Part shown: one piece after another, positions 44,595-53,852 of the stretch
Position numbering within the stretch: position 1 is the stretch's first letter
Layout of the letters: every line of letters starts with the position of its first letter
NCBI GenBank assembly: GCA_964653145.1
Contig: CAZZCG010000010.1
Location: 41,788-105,787 of the forward strand
Direction of reading: 5' to 3'
Length of the DNA: 64,000 nucleotides
DNA from: Pseudocalidococcus sp964653145
Lineage (GTDB): Bacteria; Cyanobacteriota; Cyanobacteriia; Thermosynechococcales; Thermosynechococcaceae
Notes under the pieces: generated by a model
What the model saw: only the letters and a program-made list of their open reading frames with translations
Told to the model about the DNA's origin: nothing
Databases searched by the model: none
Made by a program: the position numbers and the translations under genes

Positions 44595-45029
44595 ATGGAT
44601 GAATTTATGACAGCCGCAATTGACCAGGCCAAGCAGGGCTTAAAAACTGGTGGGATTCCCATTGGTTCCGTCTTAGTCCGGGAACAACACATCATTGGTC
44701 AGGGCCATAACCAGCGAGTGCAGCAGGGAAATCCAATTATTCACGCTGAGATTGATTGTTTGCAAAATGCCGGGCGGATTGGTCATTATCGTGACACGGT
44801 TCTTTACTCGACCTTGATGCCCTGTTATTTGTGCGCTGGGGCTGTGGTGCAATTTGGGATTAAAAAGGTAATTGCGGGTGAATCCGCCACGTTTCCAGGG
44901 GCCAGAGACTTTATGGAAGCCCATGGGGTTGAGGTAATTGATTTAGATTTACCAGAATGCAAACAACTCATGGCGGACTTTATCAGCGCTAACCCCCAAC
45001 TCTGGTTTGAAGACATCGGCGAGCTTTAA
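44595..45029 (+). CDS. Cytosine deaminase, yeast FCY1-like
   Basis: A 144-residue zinc deaminase with ligands H50, C77, C80 and proton donor E52 (HAE, PCYLC). The overall sequence and especially the C-terminal end WFEDIGEL resemble fungal cytosine deaminase (Fcy1) more than E. coli CodA, which has an amidohydrolase fold. It probably converts cytosine to uracil. It sits just outside the AT-rich island, with the heptamer motif returning inside it. Confidence 0.88.
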   Translation: MDEFMTAAIDQAKQGLKTGGIPIGSVLVREQHIIGQGHNQRVQQGNPIIHAEIDCLQNAGRIGHYRDTVLYSTLMPCYLCAGAVVQFGIKKVIAGESATFPGARDFMEAHGVEVIDLDLPECKQLMADFISANPQLWFEDIGEL

Positions 45030-45030
45030 T

Positions 45031-46146
45031 TTAAGCCACTGGATTCAGGGTTTTAAGAAAACTGGCAAATTGACGTTGGTTTAGTTGGGCTGGGCGAATT
45101 TGTTCTAGGAGCTCTTGGCTGGCGGTGGTTCCGGCCTGGGCAGCTTGTTGAACCGCAGGAATTCGTTCCCGAAAGCGCTGGGCAATCCCGACAATTTGTT
45201 TATTGGCATGGACGCATTGCTCCCCAAGTTTGGTAATCTCTGTCGTAATAAATCCAAAGGAATCCGCCTGCCCGCTGATTCGTCCCAAAATTAAACTGGC
45301 CTGAAGGGCTAAATGTTTCACCTGCCGACTAATGTGCTCAATTTCCCTGCTGGCCCCGTCCATAATCTCTAACTCCTGTTCAAACTGACACCCCAAGCGC
45401 AAAATCTGGGCCAATTCCGTTTGGACTTTTTCGTTACTTTCTAGGGCAGCTTCCAGGGCGATTTCGGTTTCCTCTGTGCTCAGTTGCCCCAGGCCCCGGA
45501 GTTGTTGGTGTTGTCGATGGAGTTGCTTGGTTTGGTGGCGAAGTTCTTGGTGTTGCTGCTCTAATATCTCCCGATCTCGGCTTTGCTCAATCATGGTGGT
45601 CAACTGACTCTGACAGGCCTGGAGCTGATGTTCCTGTTCCTGGAGTTGACGGGTCAGCCTTTGCAGCGTCAGGTTTTGGCCAATAAACACCTCATGCATT
45701 TGGTGCAGCATTTGGGCGTGGGCAAGGAGCAGGGTTTGGCTGTTGAGCAGTTGGTAGTCCCGGCCGTTGGTGGTGATGATTGGATCATAGACATAGGCAG
45801 AGTGGCGCGATAAGGCAGCTTGAACCGCGTCGACAATCGGGCAGGTTTCCGGCAGCACCAGGGGTGGGGCGTTAAGTTCAATTGCCTCAAGGAGAACTTG
45901 GATCGAGCGCTTCAGATAAAGTTCACGACCAAAGGGTTGATTCAGGCGGGCATAAAACTTGGCCTGGGGGATGAGAGCAACAGGTTGACTCTGAGCCAAG
46001 ATAATCACACCGGGCAGTTCGGGCTGGGCCTGGAATAGATCGAGAACCTGTTGACCAGTGGCATCAATGTTGAGTTGACTGGCATGGGTGGGCAGACAAA
46101 CTAGAGTTGCGTCAGGTTGTAAAACGGGTTCAGCCGCAAAGGTCAT
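45031..46146 (-). CDS. Soluble MCP-like coiled-coil protein with an N-terminal ligand-type domain
   Basis: A 371-residue cytosolic protein. Residues 1-135 resemble the domain found before EAL/GGDEF and kinase modules (PVALIPQAKFYARLNQPFGRELYLKRS). A long Gln-rich coiled coil follows (150-235), then a hairpin like the methyl-accepting chemotaxis tip (HLALQASLILGRISGQADSFGFITTEITKLGEQ). The usual E(A/I)ARAGE sequence at the tip is changed, so CheA/CheW contact may be lost. It ends head to tail with the deaminase, which it nearly touches. No che genes are nearby. Confidence 0.7.
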   Translation of the reverse strand: MTFAAEPVLQPDATLVCLPTHASQLNIDATGQQVLDLFQAQPELPGVIILAQSQPVALIPQAKFYARLNQPFGRELYLKRSIQVLLEAIELNAPPLVLPETCPIVDAVQAALSRHSAYVYDPIITTNGRDYQLLNSQTLLLAHAQMLHQMHEVFIGQNLTLQRLTRQLQEQEHQLQACQSQLTTMIEQSRDREILEQQHQELRHQTKQLHRQHQQLRGLGQLSTEETEIALEAALESNEKVQTELAQILRLGCQFEQELEIMDGASREIEHISRQVKHLALQASLILGRISGQADSFGFITTEITKLGEQCVHANKQIVGIAQRFRERIPAVQQAAQAGTTASQELLEQIRPAQLNQRQFASFLKTLNPVA

Positions 46147-46343
46147 GGGAATATCCTGAAGCTCAAAACCAATCGTTATTCCGCTGAGGCAAGATGCTCC
46201 ACAATGCTTAAAGCCCTGGGAAGCAAATCTCTTGTGAATCTCTCTTTTTGGGAAATGACTTTGGATACTAAAACTAACCCTTAACCTAAGCCAATAGTTT
46301 TAAGGTGACGGTAATCCCCAGCCAAAGAATCATTAAGGAATTC

Positions 46344-48041
46344 TTAAGAGTTCCGCTTGGCCTTATCCCTTGATTTTTTTGCAGCGGCTTTACTAGCTTT
46401 TGCGGCAGTGAGTTGGGCTAATCGAGCAGCTTCTTTTTCCTCAGCAATTTTATCAAGATAGTAGTGATAATCCCCTTGATAAACCTTAAATTCCCCGTCT
46501 CGAAGTTCAACAATTTTGTTGGCCACCTGGGAAATGAAATAGCGGTCATGGGAGACAATTAAAACCGTTCCGTCATAGGCCTTCAGGGCATCTTCAAGCA
46601 TTTCCTTGGCGGGAATATCCAAGTGGTTGGTCGGTTCATCCAAAATCAATAAATTTGCCGGACGTAACAGCATTTTAGCCAGGGCTAAGCGGGCTTTTTC
46701 GCCACCACTAAGGGCCCCAACTTTTTTGTAAACCGTATCTCCACTAAATAAAAATCGGCCTAAAAGGGTTCTAACTTCTTCATTTGTCCACTGAGGCACT
46801 TCATCATGAATCGTTTCCATGACAATTTTTTCTAAATCTAAAGCCTCGGCCTGGTTTTGCTCGAAATAGCCGGGAATGACATTGTGATCGCCGAGTTTGA
46901 CTTTGCCCGATTCCGGTTGCTCCAGGCCCATGATCATCCGTAACAGAGTCGATTTCCCCGCACCATTGGGGCCCAAAAAGGCAATCCGATCCCCCCGTTC
47001 AATCAAGAGATCACTGCCGAGAAATAAGATTTTTTCACCATAGGTATGGACTAAATCCTCAATGATCACCACTTCTCGACCACTGCGGGGGGCTGGCGGA
47101 AACTGAAATCTGAGGGTGCGACTGGATTCCGTGGGGGCTTCAATTTTTTCAATTTTGGCCAGTTGCTTTTCCCGACTCTTGGCCTGGGTACTGCGGGTGG
47201 CACTGGCCCGGAACCGATCGACAAAGGTTTGTTGTTTTTCTAGTTCTTTTTGCTGGCGTTCATAGGCACTCAGTTGGGCTTCCTGATTTAGTTCTTTTTG
47301 CTCCAGATAGGCCGAGTAGTTCCCTAAATAGGTTGTGGAAACGCCCCGCTCAGTTTCAACAATTTGGGTACAGAGGCGATCTAAAAATTCCCGGTCGTGG
47401 GAAACAATCACCATCGGCGTCACCAGGCCCCGTAAATAGATCTCCAGCCATTCAATGGTTTCTAAATCCAAGTGGTTAGTCGGTTCATCCAACAGCAAAA
47501 GGTCGGGGGATTGCAGGAGAATTTTGCCCAAACTCATCCGCATTTGCCAACCGCCACTGAAGGAACTCACCAGCCGATCCCCGTCCCCCGCTTCGAAGCC
47601 CATTTCTGGCAGAATTTTTTCAATCCGGGATTCCAGTCCATAGCCATCCAGGGCTTCAAATTGCCGTTGCAGGCGATCCAGTTGATGAATCAGGCGTTCC
47701 AATTCCTCCATGTCCGGGGTGCTCATTTGTTGTTGAACCTCGGTGAGGCCCTGCTGAATCTGGTTGGCTTCCGTAAACACGGTCCAAAACTCTTCTCGAA
47801 CAGTGCGGGTGGGTTCAACTTCAAACTCTTGGGTCAGGTAGGCAATTTTCAGGCTGGCGGGGCGGATTACTTCTCCGGCGGTGGGTTCCATTTCCCCAGC
47901 AATAATTTTGAGTTGGGTGGATTTTCCGGCCCCATTCATCCCCACCAGGCCAATGCGATCACCGGGTTTAACTTCCCAATTCACGTCTTTGAGGACTTCT
48001 CCAGTGGGATAAATTTTACTAATGTGATGGAGCCGCAACAT
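46344..48041 (-). CDS. ABC-F family ATPase
   Basis: A 565-residue duplicated ABC ATPase without membrane segments. Two Walker A motifs (GMNGAGKST, GPNGAGKST), signatures (FSGGWQMRMSLG, LSGGEKARLALA) and Walker B plus EPTNHLD in each half are present. The linker between the two halves (about 250-320) is long, helical and charged, the P-site tRNA interaction motif region of ABC-F proteins. A Lys/Ala-rich C-terminal tail ends it. ABC-F proteins act on ribosomes; the exact subfamily is not assigned. Confidence 0.93.
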   Translation of the reverse strand: MLRLHHISKIYPTGEVLKDVNWEVKPGDRIGLVGMNGAGKSTQLKIIAGEMEPTAGEVIRPASLKIAYLTQEFEVEPTRTVREEFWTVFTEANQIQQGLTEVQQQMSTPDMEELERLIHQLDRLQRQFEALDGYGLESRIEKILPEMGFEAGDGDRLVSSFSGGWQMRMSLGKILLQSPDLLLLDEPTNHLDLETIEWLEIYLRGLVTPMVIVSHDREFLDRLCTQIVETERGVSTTYLGNYSAYLEQKELNQEAQLSAYERQQKELEKQQTFVDRFRASATRSTQAKSREKQLAKIEKIEAPTESSRTLRFQFPPAPRSGREVVIIEDLVHTYGEKILFLGSDLLIERGDRIAFLGPNGAGKSTLLRMIMGLEQPESGKVKLGDHNVIPGYFEQNQAEALDLEKIVMETIHDEVPQWTNEEVRTLLGRFLFSGDTVYKKVGALSGGEKARLALAKMLLRPANLLILDEPTNHLDIPAKEMLEDALKAYDGTVLIVSHDRYFISQVANKIVELRDGEFKVYQGDYHYYLDKIAEEKEAARLAQLTAAKASKAAAKKSRDKAKRNS

Positions 48042-48208
48042 GGAGAAAACCCTACGCCAAAGGAATGCACAGAATCCAGATTATACCCTCGGTCAGCCTA
48101 GCAAAAATATCCCTAATTCTGAGAGAACTCTGAGGGAACGCCGCCGGATATACTGTAATCGCTGAGGATTCACCTAAAAAAGTCTCGCCTGCTCTGTGGA
48201 TATTGTCG

Positions 48209-49198
48209 ATGATTTCTGATGGATTGCGTGTGTTTAACCTAACTGAAACGGCGGCAAAATACGATTGCTCCCATTGGGGCCGAATTGCGATTCGGGGGGC
48301 GGATCGGCTGCGGTTTCTCCACAATCAAAGCTCAAATAATCTAAATATTCTCAAACCTGGTCAAGGCTGCGATACGGTCATCTTGACTTCAACGGCCCGC
48401 ACGATAGATTTAGTCACGGTCTGGGTGAAATCCGATGAATTGATCCTCCACGTCTCGACCGGTCGGCGGGAGTATATCTTGCAATGGTTGGATCGCTATA
48501 TTTTCTTTGGTGACAAAGTTGAATTAGTTGATCTCACCCAAGAAACACGGTGTTGGCGACTTTTGGGGCCTGGTTTTTTTGACATCATCCAAAATTTAGG
48601 GATTAACGTGGCGGACTTAAACCAAGAGGGAGATCATCAAGAAGTTGAGATTAATGGATGTCCGGTAACCCTTGGCCTGGGGAGTGGCTTGGCAATTCCG
48701 GGTTTGACGATGATGTTTGCGGCGGCGGATTTAGAGAAAATAGAGTCAGCGTTTGCTAGTCAGTTTAAAACCCTAACTGATGCCGATTGGGAACGAGTGC
48801 GAATTTTACAGGGGCGGCCAGCGGTGGATCATGAACTGACCGATGATTACAATCCCTTGGAAGCGCGGTTACGGCAGACGATTTCCTTTGATAAGGGTTG
48901 CTATATTGGCCAGGAAACCATTGCCCGCCTGAATACCTATCAAGGGACGAAACAACACCTCTGGGGCCTGGAATTAGCGGATTATGTTCAACCCGGAACG
49001 CCCCTGATGTTGGATGAGCAAAAAGTTGGAATTGTCACCAGTTGTACTCTCTTACCTGAATCAGAATCTGCGAAAGCCTTTGGCCTGGGCTATGTCAAAA
49101 CCAAAGCGGGGGGAGTGGGATTAGACGTGGTAGCTAATTCGGTAAAAGCCAGAGTGGTGGATGTGCCGTTTCTGAGTTCTGAGGTGGTCAATGCTTAA
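48209..49198 (+). CDS. ygfZ: YgfZ/GcvT-like iron-sulfur assembly protein
   Basis: A 329-residue folate-binding GcvT-fold protein, related to IBA57, that helps mature some Fe-S enzymes. The family motif K-G-C-Y-I-G-Q-E is present near residue 230, along with FLHNQSSN near the start. The ATG at 48209 is used; an in-frame TTG lies two codons upstream. It overlaps the start of the next gene by eight bases. Confidence 0.88.
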   Translation: MISDGLRVFNLTETAAKYDCSHWGRIAIRGADRLRFLHNQSSNNLNILKPGQGCDTVILTSTARTIDLVTVWVKSDELILHVSTGRREYILQWLDRYIFFGDKVELVDLTQETRCWRLLGPGFFDIIQNLGINVADLNQEGDHQEVEINGCPVTLGLGSGLAIPGLTMMFAAADLEKIESAFASQFKTLTDADWERVRILQGRPAVDHELTDDYNPLEARLRQTISFDKGCYIGQETIARLNTYQGTKQHLWGLELADYVQPGTPLMLDEQKVGIVTSCTLLPESESAKAFGLGYVKTKAGGVGLDVVANSVKARVVDVPFLSSEVVNA

Positions 49199-49778
49199 AC
49201 CCTTGGCCTGGGGATGCGTTGTTTATCTCACCAGTAATTTAGGGATGGCTTTGGCAGAAAATCCGGCCCATGTGCGGCAACTACTGGAAACTGGCCAATG
49301 TCCTAACTGTGATTTGAGTGGGGCTGATCTACGCTACAGCAATTTAGATCGGGCGAATTTATCCCATGCCAACCTTAAAGGGGCCAATTTAATGGGGGTG
49401 AATTTCTTCCGGGCTAACCTAACTGAAGCCAACTTGGAGAATGCCTATTTAGCCGGGGCTAACTTTTTTGGGGCCACTTTAACCAACGCCAATCTGTCCG
49501 GGGCTAATCTTTATCTGACGATTTTGGTGAACGCGAATCTGGAATCTGCTCAACTGGTTAAGGCGCGCATGGTTTTGGTGAATAGCGTCAGTGCCAACTT
49601 TTCCCAGGCCAATCTGTCCCAGGCCAACCTATCCGGTGCCAATTTAATTGATGTCAACTTCACCCAAGCGGATTTAACCGGAGCCGATCTCTCACGGGCA
49701 AATTTGGATGGGGCGTTGTTAGAAGGGGCAAAATTTCCCTTAAAACCTGAGGCGATGACGAATCCGAGCCCAAAGTAA
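49191..49778 (+). CDS. Secreted pentapeptide-repeat protein, paralogue of the 10240 gene
   Basis: A 195-residue protein with a signal peptide, then ENPAHVRQLLETGQCPNCDLSGA and a pentapeptide beta-helix. The header matches the protein encoded at 10240-10806 (ANPDHVAQLLSTNTCPSCDLSGAN). Both have the same paired cysteines before the first coil. The ATG lies inside the end of ygfZ, so the two are coupled. Function unknown. Confidence 0.85.
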   Translation: MLKPLAWGCVVYLTSNLGMALAENPAHVRQLLETGQCPNCDLSGADLRYSNLDRANLSHANLKGANLMGVNFFRANLTEANLENAYLAGANFFGATLTNANLSGANLYLTILVNANLESAQLVKARMVLVNSVSANFSQANLSQANLSGANLIDVNFTQADLTGADLSRANLDGALLEGAKFPLKPEAMTNPSPK

Positions 49779-49846
49779 GCGAATTTCTCTAAGACTTGGC
49801 CTGGAATCCATTTGTTAACGTGAACCTGTAGGAAGTCAGAAAAGCA

Positions 49847-51754
49847 ATGATTTCACTCCAGCGTTGGCAATTAGCAGTTTTGGCGGTTCCGATTGGCTCC
49901 ATTGGTAGTTTCTTGGCCGTCGCAGCGTTTGTCCAAATTCACACTTGGGGCTTGGATTGGGTCTGGGCGATTGTGATCATCATGCTCCTGGCCTGGCGTT
50001 GGTTGCTGTTGCGCTGGTTAACCCCCACGGAGCAAACGGAATTCCTGACGGCCAGTTTTTCTCCCCAGGCCCTGAACCAAACCCCAGCCACCTCAGCCCA
50101 GGACCACCAGGCCCAAACTCAGATTCAAGCCCTCTTGCAAACCACCCGCCAAGACCCGCCCCCCTGGGAAAACTGGCCCCTGTTTTGGCAACGGATGCAA
50201 ACCTTAGTCACCGATATTGCCTTGATCTATAACCCCCAGGTGAAGCGGCCGCTGCTGCATATCTATGTCCCCCAGGCCTACCATTTGCTCCGGGATACGG
50301 TCGAGGATGTGGATCGTTGGATGGCCACCTTGGGCCCAGTTCTCAATCGGGTCACAGTTGGGCAAGCGATTCAAGCCTATGAACTCTATGAAAAATTGGC
50401 CCCGACGGCGCGGATCGGACTCCAGGCCTGGAATTGGCTGCAATGGTTAACCAACCCGGCCGTTGCCGTTACAAAAGTTGCGACCCAAACCAGTCAAACC
50501 AAAGCCAATCAAGAACTTTTAGCCAACCTGGGACAACTGCTCCGGGAACAAACCTTACGGGCACTTGGAGCGCGGGCCATGGCTTTGTATGGCGGTAAAG
50601 TCGTAGTCCCGGATTTAGTTCAACCCCCAACTCTCAGCCCCTCGGCCAACAGCGAAACCTTAGCCAACCTGCTGACCCAGGCCAGTGGGATCAATCAATT
50701 GGAAAGTAAACCCTTAAACCTGTTGATTGCGGGGCGCACGGGGGCCGGAAAAAGTAGCCTGATCAATACCCTGTTTACAACCCCTCAAGCCCAGACCAAT
50801 GTGTTACCAAATACGGCGGAGTTAAAGCAATATCGGTGGCAAAACCCCAGGGGCGATGATCTGATTCTCTGGGATAGCCCTGGCTATGAACAAATTGATC
50901 GCCCGGATTACCAGGCCAAGGTTGTCGCGGCTCTCCAGGAAACCGATGCCCTAATTTTGATCACCCCAGCGTTGGATCCGGCTGTGCAAATGGATTTAAC
51001 CTTTTTGGCGCAAGTCAAAGCCGCCACCCCAGAGATGCCGATGGTGATTTTGCTCAGTCAAGTGGATAAACTCCGCCCGATCCGGGAATGGCAACCCCCC
51101 TACGATTGGGAATTCGGCACCCGGCCCAAGGAACTCGCCATGCAAGAAGCCTTGAACTATCGTCACCTGCATTTTCAACCCTACACCGACCAAATTTTAC
51201 CGATGGTCATGGCGGATCAAACGTTAGGACGCGGGGCCTGGGGGGAAACCACCTTAGTCGAAACCCTCCTGAAGATCATTGATCCGGCCAAACAAGCCCG
51301 CCTCGGACGATGCTTAAAAAACCGAAATCTACGCGTCACCACCGCTCGGCAAATTATTGATCGCTATGCCCTGTTGATGGGATCGGCTCAGGGAATTACC
51401 AGCATGCTCAAGGGGCCGGTGCTGCAATTTCTATCTACTTTGTTAACAGGATCTCCCGCCGCGGCCTGGATTTTGGCGGAAAAACTACCCCTCGAACAGT
51501 CCCCGGTGATTTTGGGTAAGGTGCAAATGGCCTTTGAATTGTTTAGTTTGCTGGGTGATACCCGCAGTATTGATAACTTCAACGTGGGGATGATTTGGCC
51601 CTTAGTGATTCTGAATGACGGCAGCTTGGCGCACCAGGCCTGGGCCCTCGGACAAACCCTAATTGAATACTGGTCTGGGCAACTCGAACCCAAGCAAACC
51701 GGGGCCAGTTTAGAAGGGCGTTATCGACATTATTTGGCCCAGCAACAGGCTTGA
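49847..51754 (+). CDS. Membrane-associated GTPase
   Basis: A 635-residue protein with two membrane helices (about 8-30, 37-57), a helical region and then an Era/dynamin-like G domain. G1 is GRTGAGKSS near residue 295, G3 is DSPG (ILWDSPGYE), G4 is SQVDKL. A C-terminal helical region of about 200 residues contains further hydrophobic stretches. Homologues are common in cyanobacteria; the role is not established. It follows the pentapeptide gene by 68 bases. Confidence 0.82.
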   Translation: MISLQRWQLAVLAVPIGSIGSFLAVAAFVQIHTWGLDWVWAIVIIMLLAWRWLLLRWLTPTEQTEFLTASFSPQALNQTPATSAQDHQAQTQIQALLQTTRQDPPPWENWPLFWQRMQTLVTDIALIYNPQVKRPLLHIYVPQAYHLLRDTVEDVDRWMATLGPVLNRVTVGQAIQAYELYEKLAPTARIGLQAWNWLQWLTNPAVAVTKVATQTSQTKANQELLANLGQLLREQTLRALGARAMALYGGKVVVPDLVQPPTLSPSANSETLANLLTQASGINQLESKPLNLLIAGRTGAGKSSLINTLFTTPQAQTNVLPNTAELKQYRWQNPRGDDLILWDSPGYEQIDRPDYQAKVVAALQETDALILITPALDPAVQMDLTFLAQVKAATPEMPMVILLSQVDKLRPIREWQPPYDWEFGTRPKELAMQEALNYRHLHFQPYTDQILPMVMADQTLGRGAWGETTLVETLLKIIDPAKQARLGRCLKNRNLRVTTARQIIDRYALLMGSAQGITSMLKGPVLQFLSTLLTGSPAAAWILAEKLPLEQSPVILGKVQMAFELFSLLGDTRSIDNFNVGMIWPLVILNDGSLAHQAWALGQTLIEYWSGQLEPKQTGASLEGRYRHYLAQQQA

Positions 51755-51786
51755 ATCTTGGCTAATCTCGCTCACCCAAAACCGGC

Positions 51787-52683
51787 TTAGGAATCTGTCC
51801 CCGTTACAAACTCCTGCACCACCTGGGTAAACGCGACTGTGGATTCATAGGGCAAAACATTTCGACCGGGAATTTCCACCCCCTGGGCCTGGGGAAACGT
51901 GTTCAAATATTCCTTCAGCCGATCTTCTGGTTCTGCATTGCGGGCTGACCGACTAATACTGGAGGCTTGCTCACCCATAATCACCAAAACCGGCTGGGTA
52001 ATGGTTGCAATCAAGGGGCGATAGTCTTTGCGCCAAAATCCCGATAAAAACGAATAGACCGCATGGCGAGTTTCTAAGGATTGACTGCCTTTTTCCAACA
52101 AGCCTAACCACTCCGAATCCACATCCTCGGGCTGGGCAAAGAGCTGTTTGATCGAAAAATCCTGCAAAAAGCCTTCACTGCGGGCATAGAGATAAAACCC
52201 CCAACCCAAGGGCGAGTCAAACAGGTTCCAGGCCAGGGTATGGGGCCATTCCTCTTGGGGCTGACTAATCAAACTCCAGGCCGGGGGGCCAACTAAGACT
52301 AATTTTTCAACCCACCGGGGATATTTAGCCGCAAACTCCACCGCTACAGGCATCAACGCCCCCTGCGCCACAATCACCCCTGGCCGTTTAATAATCACGT
52401 CAAAAAATTGCCCCAACTGATCCGCCCAATCTTCGGGATACAGGGCCACGTGGGGTAAATCACTCTCGCCACAACCGAGTAAATCCGGGTTATAAATTTC
52501 CGCTGAATTATTGCTCTCAAACCAGGCCTGGCAAAACCGATGCCAAAATCGTCTCGACAACCCCACACCAATGGGATGAATTAGCACCAACGGGGCCTGG
52601 GTAGCACCCTCTGGAGAACGATAATGTTCATAGACACATTGATAATCTTGCCAACGATAGGCCTGGAGTGGGGGAGTCATCAT
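51787..52683 (-). CDS. Alpha/beta-hydrolase-fold protein lacking the catalytic serine
   Basis: A 298-residue alpha/beta hydrolase fold (LIHPIGVGLSRRFWHRF oxyanion region, NPDLLGCGESDLP). The nucleophile elbow, normally G-x-S-x-G, reads A106-Q-G108-A-L here, so Gly replaces Ser. The usual late GHxPxxE segment reads PGRNVLPYEST, without the His. It is therefore probably not a working hydrolase; a binding or chaperone role is possible (inference). It converges on the GTPase gene. Confidence 0.8.
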   Translation of the reverse strand: MMTPPLQAYRWQDYQCVYEHYRSPEGATQAPLVLIHPIGVGLSRRFWHRFCQAWFESNNSAEIYNPDLLGCGESDLPHVALYPEDWADQLGQFFDVIIKRPGVIVAQGALMPVAVEFAAKYPRWVEKLVLVGPPAWSLISQPQEEWPHTLAWNLFDSPLGWGFYLYARSEGFLQDFSIKQLFAQPEDVDSEWLGLLEKGSQSLETRHAVYSFLSGFWRKDYRPLIATITQPVLVIMGEQASSISRSARNAEPEDRLKEYLNTFPQAQGVEIPGRNVLPYESTVAFTQVVQEFVTGTDS

Positions 52684-53213
52684 CGAGTTTAAGTTCTCAT
52701 GGCACTACTGTTTAGCCTACCGAAGAAATACCCATCTAAATTCCAGAATCTGATATGTTTACTGATTGACAAAAACGAGGGGCTCTCGGTTCTGAATATT
52801 ATTGGGTGTTGGTGTTCCCATAACTGCCGCTATTACTTTTGGACTGACTTTCCTTAAGACGTTAATGTTCTCTACAGCATACTTGATGACAGTGGGCGGA
52901 GCTGTTTATCGCAACATAGAGATTCTAAAACTCTCTTTGAGTCAGGGATTTAAGCATTTTTTGTGTTATTCCAATGGCAATCAAAATACAGCCTATTTGC
53001 AAGCGAATGGACACCTGGTCATCTCCTAAGCAGCGAAATAGTCAGACTTTTAGAAATGTAGTGCCGGCTTGATAAAAATAGTTTCAAGTCCAGGGTTTTA
53101 GGAGCTTGTGAGGGAGTTGAGACCATGGCCAAACCCTGTGTGATACAGATCAACTCCAAAGGATCAGAATTGTTTAACGTAGAAGTTAATTGATCCTTGC
53201 TGTTCACCTCACC
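52684..53213. other. Intergenic region with a doubtful small frame
   Basis: About 530 bases. A TTG-started 75-codon frame (52802-53029) encodes a hydrophobic peptide but has no ribosome site and no family, so it is not called. The stretch has no GGCCTGG copy and is rather AT-rich. No RNA gene seen. Confidence 0.35.
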
Positions 53214-53822
53214 ATGGTTAAACTTTCGTCACTGACTCGTTTTTTGTTCCAGGCCAGTGTCGGTATTGCCCTCAGTACCCTGACAGTTTTTGTTGGCTAT
53301 GAACCAGCACCAGCCCAAACTCGACGGATTGAAATCCAAGATGATCAGGATATTCAAGCCCTTTTTGACTTTGTCTATCGCCCCGATGCAGATCCAGCGC
53401 CATTTCGGTTACAAAATGCTGATGAGCAGGAAGCCTATCGCCTATTAATGACCATTTTGGAGTCGGGAACAACCGTCTATGTTCGAGCAACCCAGGATGG
53501 GAATTATGGTTCCTACAATGTTGGGCAGGATGTTATGGTGCTGCGTCCCTCAGCTTTATCCCACTGGGGAATCTTTTTGGAAACCCTCCGTCATGAAGGA
53601 TGGCACGTTGTCCAGGCCTGCTATGGGGCTCAACGCAATGCCGAGAACTTGATCCCAGTGGGCTTACGGGTTAGTCGGCGCACCATCCTCAATTTGCAGC
53701 AAAACCATAGTTACCCCGCCGAAGAATTACCGGTTGAGGCAGAGGCTTTTGAAGCAGAACTGTATCCGAATTTAACATTGCAGGGTTTACAGGAACACTG
53801 TGCCCCTTGGTTGAATAATTAA
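53214..53822 (+). CDS. Secreted HExxH metallopeptidase-like protein
   Basis: A 202-residue exported protein: signal peptide to about PAPAQ (residue 35), then a helical domain with H127-E128-G-W-H131 (LRHEGWHVVQAC), the zinc-binding HExxH pattern of metallopeptidases. A downstream Glu (ELPVEAEAFEAE, about 180) could be the third ligand. A Cys in VVQAC and one near the C-terminus could form a disulfide. It resembles short cyanobacterial proteins of unknown function. The ATG at 53214 is used. Confidence 0.65.
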   Translation: MVKLSSLTRFLFQASVGIALSTLTVFVGYEPAPAQTRRIEIQDDQDIQALFDFVYRPDADPAPFRLQNADEQEAYRLLMTILESGTTVYVRATQDGNYGSYNVGQDVMVLRPSALSHWGIFLETLRHEGWHVVQACYGAQRNAENLIPVGLRVSRRTILNLQQNHSYPAEELPVEAEAFEAELYPNLTLQGLQEHCAPWLNN

Positions 53823-53852
53823 CCCGAAGATTTTCAAGATCGGCCTTAAGCA

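Noticed and set aside
52802..53029. A 75-codon TTG-started hydrophobic frame
   Set aside because: No ribosome site, no recognisable family and AT-rich low-complexity bases. It is not supported as a gene.
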